Positions 11,458 through 24,668 of a DNA stretch of 64,000 nt are shown here, in pieces. The notes below the pieces were generated by a model. It was not told where the DNA came from, did not search any database, and saw nothing but the letters and a program-made list of their open reading frames with translations. This stretch comes from Lonicera japonica (Eukaryota; Streptophyta; Magnoliopsida; Dipsacales; Caprifoliaceae): positions 30,003,774 to 30,067,773 of the forward strand of contig CM038470.1 in assembly GCA_021464415.1 (NCBI GenBank), written 5' to 3'. Made by a program: the position numbers and the translations under genes. The number at the start of each line of letters is the position of its first letter. Position 1 is the stretch's first letter.

Positions 11458-12813
11458 CAGGGGTGGATTAGGTATAATACCGTACCATACCGGGTGTACT
11501 GTGTACCATATCCGAAAATTCGGTATGCCAAAATTCATTACCATTGCCATACCAAATTTTCGGTATACCAAAGTTCAGTAAACCAAAATATTGGTATGGT
11601 GCGGTGTGGTACGATACATTGCCAAAAAATCAATCCTAAAAAAAACTGAAAGTGGACGATCAAAAGTGTGCATTTTTGGTTAAAACAAAATAATTACGTT
11701 ATTTTTACTTATATTTAATTTAGTTTTTACAATCTATTGTTACAAAAACACTAAACCATGTAAAAATATTGTTGCATTATAAATTATAATCAACACATAC
11801 ACATCTATCAGATACTTGGAAGCCGAATGATTGAAGTTTAATACGATCAAAAAAATGAAGATAAATATTTGATATTTGAAGTTTAATTGGATTATCATTT
11901 GATTGATTAAGGGAGGCTGAATGATAGGTGGACATGTTATGTAAATTGCTAATTCATCATCACAGGTTGCTATGGTAATAATGGTATAAAAATCCACCAA
12001 TAACTTATTCTTAAGCAGGCAATCATGATAAATTTAGTAGCCAATGGTGATCATTTTGGTATGCACTAAAACCTAAAATGCAATCTCATAAAGAAATCGA
12101 TTTAAAATTTAGATGCAGCAATTACCAGAGATACAATAAATACGCATTTAAAAAAACTAATGTTACAATTTGACATTTTTCCACAAGCACTAAAAGAAAA
12201 TTACGTACTTTTAATATTCTTTTGCCACTGGCAAGGAAACATCCACATAGCACTGAATAGTTCAGGTGAAACTAAACTACTGGAAATATAGAATTTGATA
12301 ATTTTAATGAAAGGAACTTACAATAGCTCCATAGAACCCAGGCTCCCGGACTCCAAAAAAGTATGCAAAATAACTCTCTTGTCTATAGATAAGGTGAACC
12401 ACCATTAGTATTCAAATTAATCGTCTCTTTGAAAATACATTTAAGTACAAGCCAAGAATTCTCATGACTCGACTCTTACAAAAGATACAACAATGTCGAT
12501 AATTAATCATCCTTTTAAGGATAGCACAAAAATGTCTTAATTATTCAGAACCATAATACTAAGCTTCTTATGCTGATAAACTAAACCACACATAATTTAT
12601 AATTTGGTAATTTTGTATTTTTTGTGTATTTGGTACAAATGGTACTTGGTATGGTACGGTATACCATCGATAATGATTTTGAGTATCGGCATCGTGCCAA
12701 AATAATTTGGTATGATACAATACTGATCGGTATTGTACCATTACCAAATTTCGGTACTTCTTGGTAATGGTTCGGATTGGTTACGGTACAAATGGTATTT
12801 TTTTCCACCCCTA
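11458..12813. mobile_element. Non-autonomous hAT element
   Basis: The element starts caggggtgga and ends tccacccctA, so its ends pair as CAGGGGTGGA and TAGGGGTGGA. It is flanked by an exact 8-bp duplication, GTAGTACG, at 11450-11457 and 12814-12821. An 8-bp TSD plus a CAGGGGTG-type terminus is diagnostic for hAT. The subterminal 200 bp on both sides are full of ggtatggtacggtatacc-like short inverted motifs, the kind of sites hAT transposases bind. No transposase is encoded in the 1.36 kb. It interrupts a decayed ORF region. Confidence 0.9.
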
Positions 12814-12821
12814 GTAGTACG

Positions 12822-14964
12822 TGATATCCCAAAAATCGAGCTGCATGCCAAATCTCCTGTTCACCTCAGCCAAGCCCAAAATTATCCTAATCGTGTTAGG
12901 AGCCATTTAGCTTAAGTGGAAGCGAGTTTGACCAAGGAAATCGACCAAAAAATGGGTCAAAAAGAACCCTCAATCCAGCCTGTAAGAAGTAGGCAGTATA
13001 TATAGGGGTACGTCCCCATGTCAAAGACGAGCTTTTCCCAAATCATGTCTCTGTCTTTCTCGTGCTCCTCCCATTTGAATCGATCACGTAGAAACCTGCG
13101 TTGAAACTCTCTTTTCCTCTCTTCAGTTACAAGCAAGTAGCGACCTATTAGATTTTTGGGGTTTTAGGGAAATAAAAAGGAATGTGAATGAAGAGTGGAA
13201 TCAATAAAAAGTAGAGTGCGAGGAGAGTAAGGGAATGACTGAATTAAAAAACCCTATAGCAGAGAAAGAAGATTTCTAAAAAAAGAAACTCCCCCTTTTG
13301 CGAAGTTGCAAAAACAGAGCGAAGGCAATAGTTTAGCCTGATATTCAAAGAGTAGTTATACCTTTGGGAAACGCGTGTTGAGAGAGGGATGATTTAAAAA
13401 TTCGGAAGGACTGATGGAGCTCCGAATATGGGATGATTCAACCAATGGTTGACACGTGGAATTGAGCCAGATCCTTTTTTAAAAAGCTTCCAATTAAAGA
13501 TTGGGTTCAAGCACGTGCTCCTAACCTTATTTGGTGAGACCACATGCTTGAAAGGCAATTGAGGGAGCTTAAAATTTGGTTAAGTCAAACTGGGCTGGCC
13601 CAATTTGTTTAAGAGCCAATACAACGAACTAAGCCCACATGCCTGACCTGAATAGAGGAAATAAGCAAGGGATGTGCCGAGTTGTCGACACCAAGGAAAG
13701 CCAAAATGGCCAAGCGAAGGCTAGCTTCAGCATGGAATAGCACACATGGTTGTACAAGTGGAAAGTGGATGAGAAGCATGTGAAGAGAATCATACCAAAT
13801 TGCACGGACCTATATAGAATCATATCCAGCCTCCACTACTATCGTATTATTGTAAAATTCGTTAGTTGTGGATAAGGGATAAAAGGCTAGAGTATTATCC
13901 AAATCTTACCATCTTTAGTCATTTTACTGTTAACCCTAATGAGCACTATAACCCTAATTCTGTATGTATAAATAGAAGAGGGAAGGCTTAAGAGTAAGGG
14001 TTGGTTGGTTGTTGGTTGTTGAATATTTTGGCTGTTTGTTAATTACTAACTTATTTTTCTGCTTAGAGAAAGAAAACTTGTAACTCATATCCCTCATTAA
14101 TCAACAGCCTTAAGAGCTCAATACAACAAACACACACACACACACACAAATGGATGACGTACTGCCGGACTAGCATAAACGCTACCGTGGGAACCTACCG
14201 TACTAAAAAAATATCTTCTTAACACTCACATTCTCTCTACCACAACTAAACCGTCTTCTTAAATTATCTCTATGGGTTGGGCCTAAATTTTGCAACACAT
14301 ACAATATTTTTTTTTCTCGAATTTTTCAATACATAGTCTTATTATAACAATAGATTTTGTTTTATAGGTCTTGATGAGTATATTTCAAATATGTAATTTT
14401 AATTAAAATAAACATTTTATATTAAAAATTATTATATTTCAAACTTTTATAAAAAATCCGAGGATAGAGAATGCTGATGTGGAAGTGTATTTCACATAAG
14501 TTTTACACAAAATGCAAACTTAAAAGACTATTTAAAATGAAATATTTTATAAATTGTGCAATTTTTAAATAAAACAAAATTTTAAAAATCTATCGGAGAT
14601 GCTTTTAGTCTCTTGTGCTTATATTGGAGAAGTAATCATTGGATATACTTTTTAAGAGGGCGTTTACATTTATAAAAATTATGTCAATTAAATATATTTA
14701 ATATTGTAAGAATCATTTGGATCTTTTTCTATTTGTTGGTGTTTGTTTTAATAATTTTTTTGTTATATAAAATTCAGCATTAATATTTACAAATGTGCTT
14801 TTCAAATTTAAAATTAGAGTTTAGTACAACTTACAAAATATATTATAATGTAGTTCTTGGTTTAATACTAGCTATCTAGTGTGAATGGTATAATTTGGAC
14901 TTTATGCTTCTTTAAAATTAAATACCTTTTTATTAAAATAACTATGTTAGCATGATAAAACTAA
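12822..14964. other. Intergenic, LTR- or promoter-like segments
   Basis: No coding frame. A TATA-like tatatatagggg near 12999 is followed by a CT-rich leader. A second TATA box, tataaatag (13967-13975), is followed by a repetitive gttggttg stretch. A CA microsatellite lies at 14129-14149. The 13600-14290 part could be a solo LTR, but I found no paired ends. Confidence 0.35.
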
Positions 14965-16472
14965 TCTAATAGTATATATATAAACATAGAAGTACTGCTT
15001 TTCTCTCCCATTCCGCCATGTGGCACACATTAATTACGCAATTAACACAACCTCTTTCTTTCAAAGAGTCGTGACGTTTTATGTTCTTTCCTGTGAAACT
15101 TTAGAGTCCTCATCCGTTTTGTGCCTATATTTGTCTCTTACTTTTTCTGCAACTCACTTCAGCCTCCTCTGTCACGTGACTCATGTCACTGTCTGCAACT
15201 CCTCCTTCTCCAATTCTTAATTTGTATTGCATATCAAAGGTAAGCCCTTCCTCAAAAAATAAAGAATTTTAAACTTTTAAATTGGATTTACTTATAAATT
15301 ACTTTTATGGATGCATCTTAAAGGTCTCTTTGTATTTGACATTATTCTTTGTCAATTTAATTGGGTTGCCATTTGTTGGTCTCTATTTGGGGTGAGGTTG
15401 AAATCCCTATTATTGACGTGAGAACTCGCGCTTTCGATGCCGACCCTCCTGGACGGCGATTCTTTCAGTTTTCTGGTTAATTAAAAAACGGTTTATTTTA
15501 TTATAAAGAAAAGGTGATGATTTGTAAAGGAAATTAGATTTGCCAATTTGTTACAAAAGTCTGTGTGAAAGAAGAACATTTATCGATTGGATTAAAAGAC
15601 CTATTTGACATAATTAATACGAAATCAATTGATTTAAAGGTTCGGGGATTAAGTTATGAATTGTAAAGGTGTTAGGCACCCAATTCGTCCTTTCGGTCTC
15701 TAAATAGAAAATGCACGTATTTATAATCGAAGATTGGCATGTTTATTGATATTATCGCGTATCGGCCCATAATTTTGAAAAATCGGGATTTGGGGTGGGG
15801 ATGAAAAGCGCGTGCTTCGTATTTCGCCATTTAATCTTGAAAATCAGTGTCTGTGATTTAAAAAATGATTTTGATAATGATAAATAGAAAAATAGGTGCT
15901 TTTGGTAAAGTTTAGTACTTTTGGTAATTTTAGGGCTTTTCGGAAGTTAATTTGATTTAGAATCGGATGTTCGGTAATCCCCGAGATTCGTTCATCAATA
16001 GTGTATCGTAGTTTAAAATTTTAAACCGGTATTGACGAATCCAATGCACTCATATTGGATGCTTAGGTAAGCACCACGATTTATAGATTAAACTGGGTAC
16101 AAACGCTTACTGATTTCTTTGTGAACCGAGACTGGTAAAATCGAGATTTTGTGAAATTAACTGATAAAAATATGTTTAAAAATAGTTTTAGCTCGTTTCA
16201 CGCCTTTGGTTTTGAAAACGGGGGTTAAATATGAAATCTTGACTGATTTTGTTATAAATAGCAATATCTAGATGCGATTAATCAATTATAATTGGTAAAA
16301 TAAATACAAATAAATAAATAAATCCCGACTGCGGTAAAAAATAACTGAGAGCCTTGAAAATAGATGAATAGTATTTTAGAGCACTATTCTAAAGCTATCT
16401 GATTCTTCAAATGGGGTCAGTGCAGGTAAATTTATGTCTGAAAAATAAAATGGGCTGGGCCAGGGGGTTCTA

Positions 16473-16511
16473 TCGTGTGGACAAATGCCTCCAAGGCATC
16501 TGTCTACACGA
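16473..16511. repeat. Long-stem hairpin
   Basis: Two 18-nt arms (16473-16490 and 16494-16511) pair at 16 of 18 positions around a CCA loop. The left arm is tcgtgtggacaaatgcct. It is in non-coding sequence with no poly-T behind it. Confidence 0.8.
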
Positions 16512-17635
16512 CATACACTTTTTGGCTAAGATGATTTTTGCTGTTTTGGATAAACTGAGCATCCGATTGATCTGATATTTTAGTGTTTTGTTCTCCATGA
16601 TAAAATCTGTTTGCTGACCATATTTGAGCTCATTTGTACTTCAGAAAGGCCTCCGTTTGATTACCCAAAATGAACTCCCAATTTTTTGAATTTCTGGAGA
16701 TCCGGCCTTCGAATCGAGTTGATTTTTGATTATGTTATTCCTTATGGACCTACCTAACAAGCCTCAAAGTTTGAGGATGAATAGAAATCAATAAGTCTCA
16801 TTTTACAAGTTCTCACAAGATTTGACGATTTTTTGGTTCCGGTAGTTTTTGATAATTCTCGTAACTTTTTGTCCGGGTGTCCTTTTGCTTCTTTCTTTGA
16901 CCTGTATCACATGTACATAGTATGCATGCATGTATGAATGAACGTGCATATATGCGTGCTTATTTCCTTAGAGATCAGAGTTTTGCAAAGGAGATCGCAA
17001 AATGAGATGTTCATAATTGACTAAAGCCTAAAGGTATGTTTCTTAATTGCAATTTTTAACTTGAAAAGTTGAGAAATAACATATAAATAAAACAAATATG
17101 TTGAATGATGTCAATGTGTAATAGGTATTAAACTAAAATTAATTTGTTTCCTTTGATTTTCTTTTATATTTCAATTGATTTTTTCCTTTGATTATAGTAA
17201 AAATTTGTCCTGCTTATAATAAGCTTGATAAATCTTTCTCATCATTTGATTTTTTTATTTTATATTTGTTTGATATATGAATTGAGTAATCATTTACACT
17301 ATACATATTTATATGGCGCACACTACTCATGTGACGAAATGCCATATAGAAGAGTCAATGTGATGTAGTAAGTTGTTCCTTTTTCCTAATTTGCGTGCTT
17401 TATTTTCTACAATTTTATTTCCACCGTGTACATACATTCACTTGCTTATTGTTTTCAAACCCTACAATATTTTTCTTTTCAATATTTGAAATTATTTACA
17501 GTTTATTTGTCTCTTATTTCTCAATTATTTTATTTTTTCCGCACTGATCAAATCTTCATTGATACAAATCAAATTTTAATCGACCCCTCTTTACTCAGAG
17601 CAACAGAGGTGTCTTGGATTAATCAGAAGAGATTT

Positions 17636-17697
17636 AGGGATAGGATAGTACGAGGCGAGTACAAGCTTGTTCGCAAGATCGAAAACGCTTATTTCAG
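17636..17697 (+). pseudogene. Casein kinase I, decayed first exon
   Basis: The frame reads RDRIVRGEYKLVRKIENAYFS. Plant CK1 proteins start with a segment close to [21 protein letters not shown], and more than half of the positions agree. The start ATG would be AGG here (17636-17638), and the Gly residues of the ATP-binding loop (GSGSFG) are replaced. The exon would end near a GT (ttca-gtaaaa). About 120 bp upstream also looks like a transcribed leader, and intron-like T-rich sequence follows. No further kinase exon is seen. It is a non-functional remnant, possibly a captured gene fragment. The match is from memory of the family. Confidence 0.45.
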
Positions 17698-18750
17698 TAA
17701 AATCTTTCTTGGTTTACCTTTCAATTTGTCTCTATATCTCTCTAGGTTTCAATCTTCAAATGGATTTTCTTTTCATTTTCGTATTTTTGATTCTGGGAAC
17801 TTTTTGATTGGATACATTTCAGTCACCCATGTTCATACTTTTGAGATCGTTGCTGCTAAGAATACTTAAGATTGTAAGGTTCAATTATTGAATATTGTTT
17901 ACTTTCCTGGTTCCTTTATAGTAATATATACACTTTTATATATCTATTTATTTTTTGTATTTTATGAATTTCTCTCCATAAATGGAGTGTTAGGAACTAG
18001 GATAGTCTGGTGAAAGTGATTTGTTTTACTTCTTGTTGGGAATATTTTTGTTTGGTAGATTTGATAAAACCTACTTGACATACCAAATTTCAATCCACAA
18101 ACTTCATTTCTCAGGGAGGATGGTAAATAATTTGTATCATTCTTTTATTAAAGCTAATTAGTCCATCTTATCTCCAAAGGACCAAAACGGTAAAATGCAA
18201 AATATCGTTTTTCTTATTTACTGATGAGTCTACTTTTGTATTTGTTTGAATCAGTTTAATTAGAAATTTAATTGCATCAACTATATTGTATCTGAAGGCT
18301 ATTGCTTGAATGGTTAACATATATATGCAATCCATCATTTAATGGATAGTATTAGTAACATATGTCAAAGACACTAGCCAGCAGTGGGGACCACCTGCGG
18401 AGTACCGTCAAGAAAGATTTTTTTTTTTTTGAAAGAGAAACAGAAGGCACTAGATTGACGAAGAGAAGAAGAGGAAAAAAGGGTGATTTTAAATTATGTC
18501 AAAAAAAAAGAAGCCAAACCTACCTCAATCGCCACTTAATTGCCATGTGTCTGCCACGTAATTAGTGTTGACTGCCACATCACCTTCTTCAAAATTCTCT
18601 ACTTTTTAAAAAAAAAACAAAATCCTGATTTTTCTAAATCGACCCCAAACTTTTCAAATATTTTCAAATTAGCCCAAACTTTATATTATTCTCAAAATCC
18701 ACCTTATCTTTCTTATTATTTCCAAATTAAATACAATTTTTTTAAGAATA
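17698..18750. other. Non-coding stretch before the copia remnant
   Basis: AT-rich, with no gene. The last 200 bp (gccatgtgtctgccacgt, gaccccaaactttt) resemble copia leader sequence like that at 51600-51830. No primer-binding site or 5' LTR was found. Confidence 0.4.
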
Positions 18751-21700
18751 TCATGGACCATCCAGAAATCTCTCGACCTATCTCCATTACTTTTAATGGG
18801 CCGAACTATATTCATTAGGCATAGGCAATAACCAGTTTTCTCCAGGCTCGTTGTGTTTAGCGAATTGTTATGGGAGAAGTTAAGGTATCGATACAAAAGG
18901 ATAGTGAATCAGACGAGAAATTTGCAGATCAACAAGACGAATAGATAGGAAAGAATGGTAATATCATCACTTGGTGTTGTAATACCTCAATTTCCACCAT
19001 CAGTCAGCAATTCAAGCGATTCTCTATGGCATAGGAGGTTTGGGAATTTTTAAAAACTTGGTACACCACTAAAGATCTTGCTCATCAATATTAACTTTTG
19101 ACTGCTCTACACTCCAAGAGGCAACAATATGATTAATCCATTAATGATTTTTTTATCTGAGATGCAAGCCTTATGGATCAGTTAGCTCTTTCCGAACCTA
19201 TTTGGTTATGTTCCAATGATGCTGCCAAGTTTGATATGTACAAAAATCAACAACAAGTGATTACACTTCTCATAGTTTTTCATGATCGCTTTGAGCTTGT
19301 TCGGGCTTCAATCCTACATCGCTATCCTCTGCCAACTTTTGATGATGTTGTCACTGCACTTCATTTTGAAGAAACATGCCTTGGTCCACCGTCTAAGAGT
19401 TCTGATGGGGTATTTGCCATCACTTATCTAAAATCTGAAAAGCCATCATCTGATAAATCATCAAACAAGTGTACATATTGCCATGAGACTACTCATACGC
19501 TGTTTTACTGTCCCAAATGGGTTTGTAAGTATTGCCACAAGTGCGACCCAAAGCATTATGGTTCTGATTGCTACAAGAATCCTGCCAGACAAAACAATAC
19601 CAAGCCCGTCACTGCTGCTGCCACTGAACAACCATCCAACCAAATCTCATCCATCAGTAACAATGATATTGCTGATCTTTTAAAACGGGTTTTATCTGGA
19701 CCATCCTCTGCAATGTCTGCCACCTCAGGCACCTCTTGGTATTTTGATTTAGGCTGTTGTAATCATATGACTTATGACTCTACACTCTTTCTCTCTAAAT
19801 CTCCTACCACCCACATATCTCCAATTAAGACTGCTGATGGATCTCAATTAAATATCACTCACATCGGACCAATAGCTACGTCCCACTTATCCCTTCCCTC
19901 TACTTTTCATACACCTAAATTGACAATTAATCTTATATCTGTTGGTCAGTTATGTGATCTTGGATTAAATGTTGTTTTTTTTCTTATCTGGTTGTCATGT
20001 ACAGGATCCACGAGCGAGGCAGATTATTAGAATAGACCATAAAGTTGGTCGTATGTTTGAGCTAGTTCATCTTTGCACCCCACCAGATATAACTACCAAA
20101 ACACTTACCACTGCTCCCGCTCTCTCCACCTCTACTCTAGAACTTTGGCATTTCCTGGTTAGGTCATGTATCTGTTGATAGGCTTAGATCTCTTATTTTC
20201 ATGGGTCGATTAGGAAATGTTAGATCAGAAAATATTTCATGTTTGTCATGTTAACTTGGAAATCAACCTGCATTAACTTTTAATACAAGTGATTCTATTT
20301 CTTCTGCATCTTTTGATCTTATTTACTTTGATGTTTTGGGACCTTCTTCTCATAACACTATGGGGGGATCCAAATACTTTGTTGTTTTTATAGACAATTA
20401 TACCCGCTTTACTTGGACATATCTCATGAAAAATCGTTCTGAATTATTTCAAATATATTATAACTTTGCACAAATGATTCAAACCCAATTTTCTAAATCA
20501 ATCAAGATACTTCGTGCTGATAATGCTATGGAATACAAAGAAACCAAATTTTTCCATTTTTGCGTCAACAAGGAACTGTTTCTCAATATTCATGTCCAGG
20601 TACATCTAAAAAAATGGTCGTGCTGAACGCAAATATCGTCACATTTTGGATACTGTTCGAGCACTTCTCATATCTAGCAGGTGTCCTAAACGTTTCTAGG
20701 GTGAAGCAGCTCTTAATGATGTTTATACCATAAATCGGCATCCTATTGCTGCTTTCCAAAATCAATCACTATACAAAAGACTGTACAGTAACCCCCTAAT
20801 TATAATATTTTAGAAGTATTTGGGTGTGTCTGTTTTGTCTTACTTCGGTCTCATGAACATTCTAAACTCGAACCTCGTTCCCGCCTTTGCCGCTTCTTAG
20901 GGTATGACATAGAACATAAAAGATAAAGATGTTAGGATCCCATCTCAAAAAGACTTCGTATGTCTAGACATGTCATATTTTGGGAACACAAAATGTTCTC
21001 CTCAGTTTCCAAATTCCAAGTCCATACTGATACTCCTCTTCCATTTTTTACTAGCCCTTCTGCCGAGTCATATTCCTCTGATTCACCTGTTTCATCTCTA
21101 ACAAAACCTTATGAGCCCATTACTGAAGCCAATCAGTCCACTGAACCCCCTTCATACCGTCCAATCCCTCTACCAATATTCAATCAAATGATCCTATACC
21201 AGCAACGGATTATTCTGATAACGCTGACTCGCCTAATGATCCTATCAACCTATCCAATCTCCCTCGACATTCTACCAGGGTAAGGCAGTTACTTCATCAT
21301 CTTCGTGATTATCATTGTTATTCCATTATATTTTCCCATCATGAACCATCTTCATACAAATAAGCAGGTACTAATCCATTGTAGCAGCAAGATATGTCTG
21401 AAGAATTGCAGGCCTTAGAAAAAGCTCAAACTTGGGAATTAGTCACTTTTCCTTCAGGAAAGACATCAGTGGGCTCCAAATGGGTCTACAAAATCAAAAC
21501 CAAATCAGATGGATCTATTGATTGATACAAAGCCCGCCTTGTAGCAAAAGGTTTTAATCAAGAATATGGCATTGATTACGAGAAAACATTTGCTCCTATT
21601 GGTTGATTAACCTCTGTCAAGAGCCTTCTTGCTATTGCAGCTATCAGAAAATGTGACTTATTTCAAATGGATGTAAAAAATGCGTTTCTTAATGCTGATC

Positions 21701-22856
21701 TTTCTGAATAAGTTTACATGAAAACACCTCCAGGGGTTCCACACTCTACATCACAAGTTTGCAAATTGCGTTGAGCCTTATATGGTTTTAAGCAAGCCCA
21801 TTGCGCCTGGTTTGAAAAATTCAGCTTCACCATTCGACAATTGGGTTTCATCTCTAGCACTCATGATTACGGGTTTTTTATCATAAAATCAGATAATGGC
21901 ATCACACTTCTCATTCTTTATGTGGATGATATAATTATTACTGGGATTGATGTTTCTGGCATTTCTGAACTCAAACGATCTCTCAACCACCATTTTGAAA
22001 TGAAAGACCTTGGTTGTCTGAACTATTTCTTGGGTCTTGAAGTTCTCTATGACTCTGCAGGGTATTATCTCTCTTCGGCAAAATATGCTTCTGACATTCC
22101 CATTCGTGTCGGTCTCACCGATTGTAAAACTGCTCCAATACCACTGGAAACGAATCTCCGGCTTACACCTCTTGATAGTACTCCTTTAAATGATGCCACT
22201 TTGTATTGATAAATAGTTGGTACTCTGGTTTACCTTACAGTCATCCGACCAGACATTGCACATGCTGTTCACATCATTAGCCAATTCATGTCAGCTCCAC
22301 ATTCTACACATTATGCAGATGTTCTTCGCATTCTTCGCTATGTCAAAGGGACCATGTTCCATAGTCTTCACTTTCCCTCTACACCATCTTTAGAGTTATG
22401 TGCTTACTCTGATTCCGACTGTGCAGAAGATCCAACTGATCGACGGTCAACCATCGGGTACTGCATTTTCTTAGGAGACTCCCTTATCTCCTGGCGTAGT
22501 AAGAAACAATCCCTTATTTTTTGCTCTAGTACAGAAGTAGAATATCGTGCTCTTGCTGACACTGTTTAGGAAATCATCTAGTTACGCTAGCTACTTTCAG
22601 ACATGGGAGTTCCTCAACATCTCCCAATGATAATTGGTTGTGATAATCGAAGTGCTAACGATGTTTTCCATGAACGAACAAAGCATATTGAGCTTGACTG
22701 CCATTTTGTTTGTTAGCATTTAGCTAGCAACTCTATTCGTCTTCTGTCTATATCTTCTGAAAAACAACATGCAGATCTATTCACTAAAGCCCATCCGCTT
22801 CGTCGTTTTCAAGATCTTTTGTCCAAACTTAAATTGGTTCCTTATCTACCACCTTA
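18751..22856 (+). pseudogene. Ty1/copia gag-pol, heavily decayed
   Basis: The domains run in copia order on the plus strand, with many stops and frame changes. Gag starts MDHPEISRPISITFNGPNY at 18752; the gag C-terminus and a Cys/His knuckle region (CTYCHETTHTLFYC) lie in 19173-20030. The protease has LGCCNHM in place of DSGA(S/T). The integrase core (20336-20626) keeps FIDNYTRFTW and LRADNAMEY. RT starts about 21400 (WVYKIKTKSDGSID, then a stop, [10 protein letters not shown]) and includes LYVDDIIITG at 21917-21946. RNase H (22288-22850) has YSDSDCAED, SSTEVEY, and ends near QHADLFTKAHPL. A full polyprotein is about 1300-1400 residues and the overall length fits. No working product is possible. 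No 5' LTR was found. Confidence 0.9.
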
Positions 22857-22872
22857 AGTTTGCATAGGGGGG

Positions 22873-23073
22873 TCAGAGAATATTGGATCCTGATTTTGTG
22901 TATATTGTGTAAGATTTGTGTGCGATTTTTCCACCGAAAATTCGTAGGATTCTGGTTGATTGATTCCCAGTTCCTACAATTTCTCCAACCCTTTGTGCTA
23001 TAAATTAGACAATCTATTATTGTACAAAACATAAATCAAACAATAATACAATATTCTTCTTTAAATTTCCACA
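22873..23073 (+). repeat. 3' LTR of the decayed copia (approximate)
   Basis: A purine run ataggggggt (22864-22873) right after the RNase H stop acts as polypurine tract. The following 200 bp, starting gagaatattgg and ending near tttccaca, would be the LTR. The TG start is degraded and no matching 5' LTR was found, so the edges are approximate. Confidence 0.5.
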
Positions 23074-23263
23074 AGGATGTTTATTAGTGGATATAAAAAG
23101 TGTAAATGAGCAGTTAGTACAGCTACTTGGTATGAAGCTACATGAGTAATCTTTCTCAATTATATAAGAGATGCTACTTTATAGAATGCATCGAATTGTG
23201 TTTTACGAAACCTCTTTAAAATAAATTTATTAATTAAATGATGTATATTAAAATTTTAAAACG

Positions 23264-23292
23264 CCCACGCATTGCGTGGATTGCTAACTAGT
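23264..23292 (+). other. Helitron 3' terminus
   Basis: A short hairpin (ccacgcattgcgtgg), then attgctaa, then CTAG followed by T. This is the standard Helitron 3' arrangement: GC-rich hairpin 8-12 nt before CTRR-T. Confidence 0.6.
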
Positions 23293-23755
23293 AATCCGTA
23301 TACAATGCTAAATATAAAGTAATGTTCATTTCCTAAATAGTTTCTAAAATATCTATTTACCATATTTTTAATTTTATACAAAAGTATTAAAATTGAACAA
23401 GTCCTAACGTCGACCGGTGCTTACAAAAATGTACTTCATGAAAATATGAAAATGATTTACACTTAGAGTACTACTACAATAATTGTTGAAATTAGACTTA
23501 GGTACATCCTCTTGTTTTAAAAAAAATAATAAAAAATTAGTCTTTAATACGTTTTATGTTGGTTGATAATAATGCCAAAGCAATTATTCTTATTACTTGA
23601 ACAATGTATCTTTCGAAATATATAATACAACTTTTCAAAACAATATTATACTATAGCAAAACCCAAATATAATCTTATTTCAATAATATGACCGATTTTC
23701 TTATACGAGTCTCAGGGACGAAACTAGGTAGAAGCTTGGGGGGACGACGGTGTCC
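23293..23755. other. Non-coding
   Basis: AT-rich with no frame, repeat or RNA gene that I can support. Confidence 0.5.
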
Positions 23756-23760
23756 ATGGC

Positions 23761-23990
23761 AGTTGAGAATGGTTGGCTTAAACCATTGATCCCCACATGA
23801 AAAAATTGTAGAACTCAACATGGGTATATAAGTGGGGAGTGTCTTTACATAAAAACGAGGCCTTTTAAGTTAAAATTCCACACCTGTAGCCCGAAGGTGT
23901 TTAAGTTGGGGACAATATCGTTACTATGTGAGCGGACTCGCGGGCCCGGTTGGTGCCCCGAGCCCGACCCGGGTGTCGGCGGGCATAACG
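23761..23990 (+). repeat. TRIM LTR 1
   Basis: First LTR, about 230 bp. The first base of its TG start is mutated to A. Contains tatataagtgggg, a likely TATA box, at about 23825. Confidence 0.85.
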
Positions 23991-24437
23991 ATTAGTATCA
24001 GAGCTCAATGGTGGATCCACGTACTTGTGAAGCAGTACTGGTAGCTGGACTCGGTGGAGTCAGGGAAGAACTCGGTACAGCCTAAGGTGATAAGTCGCTA
24101 CAAAAAGCGTCCCGGTAGCTGGACTTGGTGGAGCCTATAATGGAGTTAGACTCGGAGAAGCCGAGGGTGGAGTCGCTACAGCCTACGTATACCCGGGGTA
24201 CTGCTGTCAAGGTGGTTGTGCAGGTTCCTCGAGTAAGGTGAAATAGGATGTACCTCAAGATGTGCATTAACCAAAGGTGGATGATCTTGCGGATAAACAT
24301 TGTTGAGTAGTGATCTACATGGATAATTGAAAGGTGAAATTCCTGGTGGACTATGGTATAGGTCCAGGTGGAGTCAGGTGGACCAATGCTAGTCCAAGGT
24401 AGAGCCATGATTGACTGGTTTGATCCAAAGTGGAGAT

Positions 24438-24668
24438 TGTTAAGAATGGTTGCCTCAAACCATTGATCCCACGTGAAAAAATTGTAAAACTCAACATGGG
24501 TATATAAGTGGGGGAGTGTCTTTATATAGTAACGATGCCTTTTAAGTTAAAACCCCACACCTATGACCCAAAGGTGTTTAAGTTGAGGACAATATCGTTA
24601 CTATGTGCGCCGATCGACGGGCCCGGTTGGTGCCCTGGGCCCTACTCGAGTGCCAGTGGGCACAATAA
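24438..24668 (+). repeat. TRIM LTR 2 (middle)
   Basis: Middle LTR, starting TGTTAAG after aaagtggaga and ending just before attggtatcagagc. It is shared by the two repeated units. Its TATA-like motif tatataagtgggg is kept. Confidence 0.85.

Larger units (their letters stand above)
14965..23291 (+). mobile_element. Candidate Helitron, interrupted by a copia element
   Basis: The 3' end is convincing: ccacgc-att-gcgtgg hairpin (23265-23279), about 8 nt spacer, then CTAG before a T (23288-23292). The 5' end is inferred: 14965 starts TCTAATAGTATATATATAAAC after an A, followed by the catgtggcac stretch typical of dicot Helitron 5' ends. If right, the element holds a decayed casein kinase I exon (17636-17697), a retroelement leader in reverse (15640-15720) and an inserted broken copia (about 18750-23073). 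No Rep/helicase is seen, so it would be non-autonomous. The two ends may instead belong to different elements. Confidence 0.35.

Noticed and set aside
17426..17869. 147-codon plus-strand frame as a full gene
   Set aside because: Only the short CK1-like piece within it looks protein-derived; the rest is T-rich, intron-like, and the ATG is far from it.
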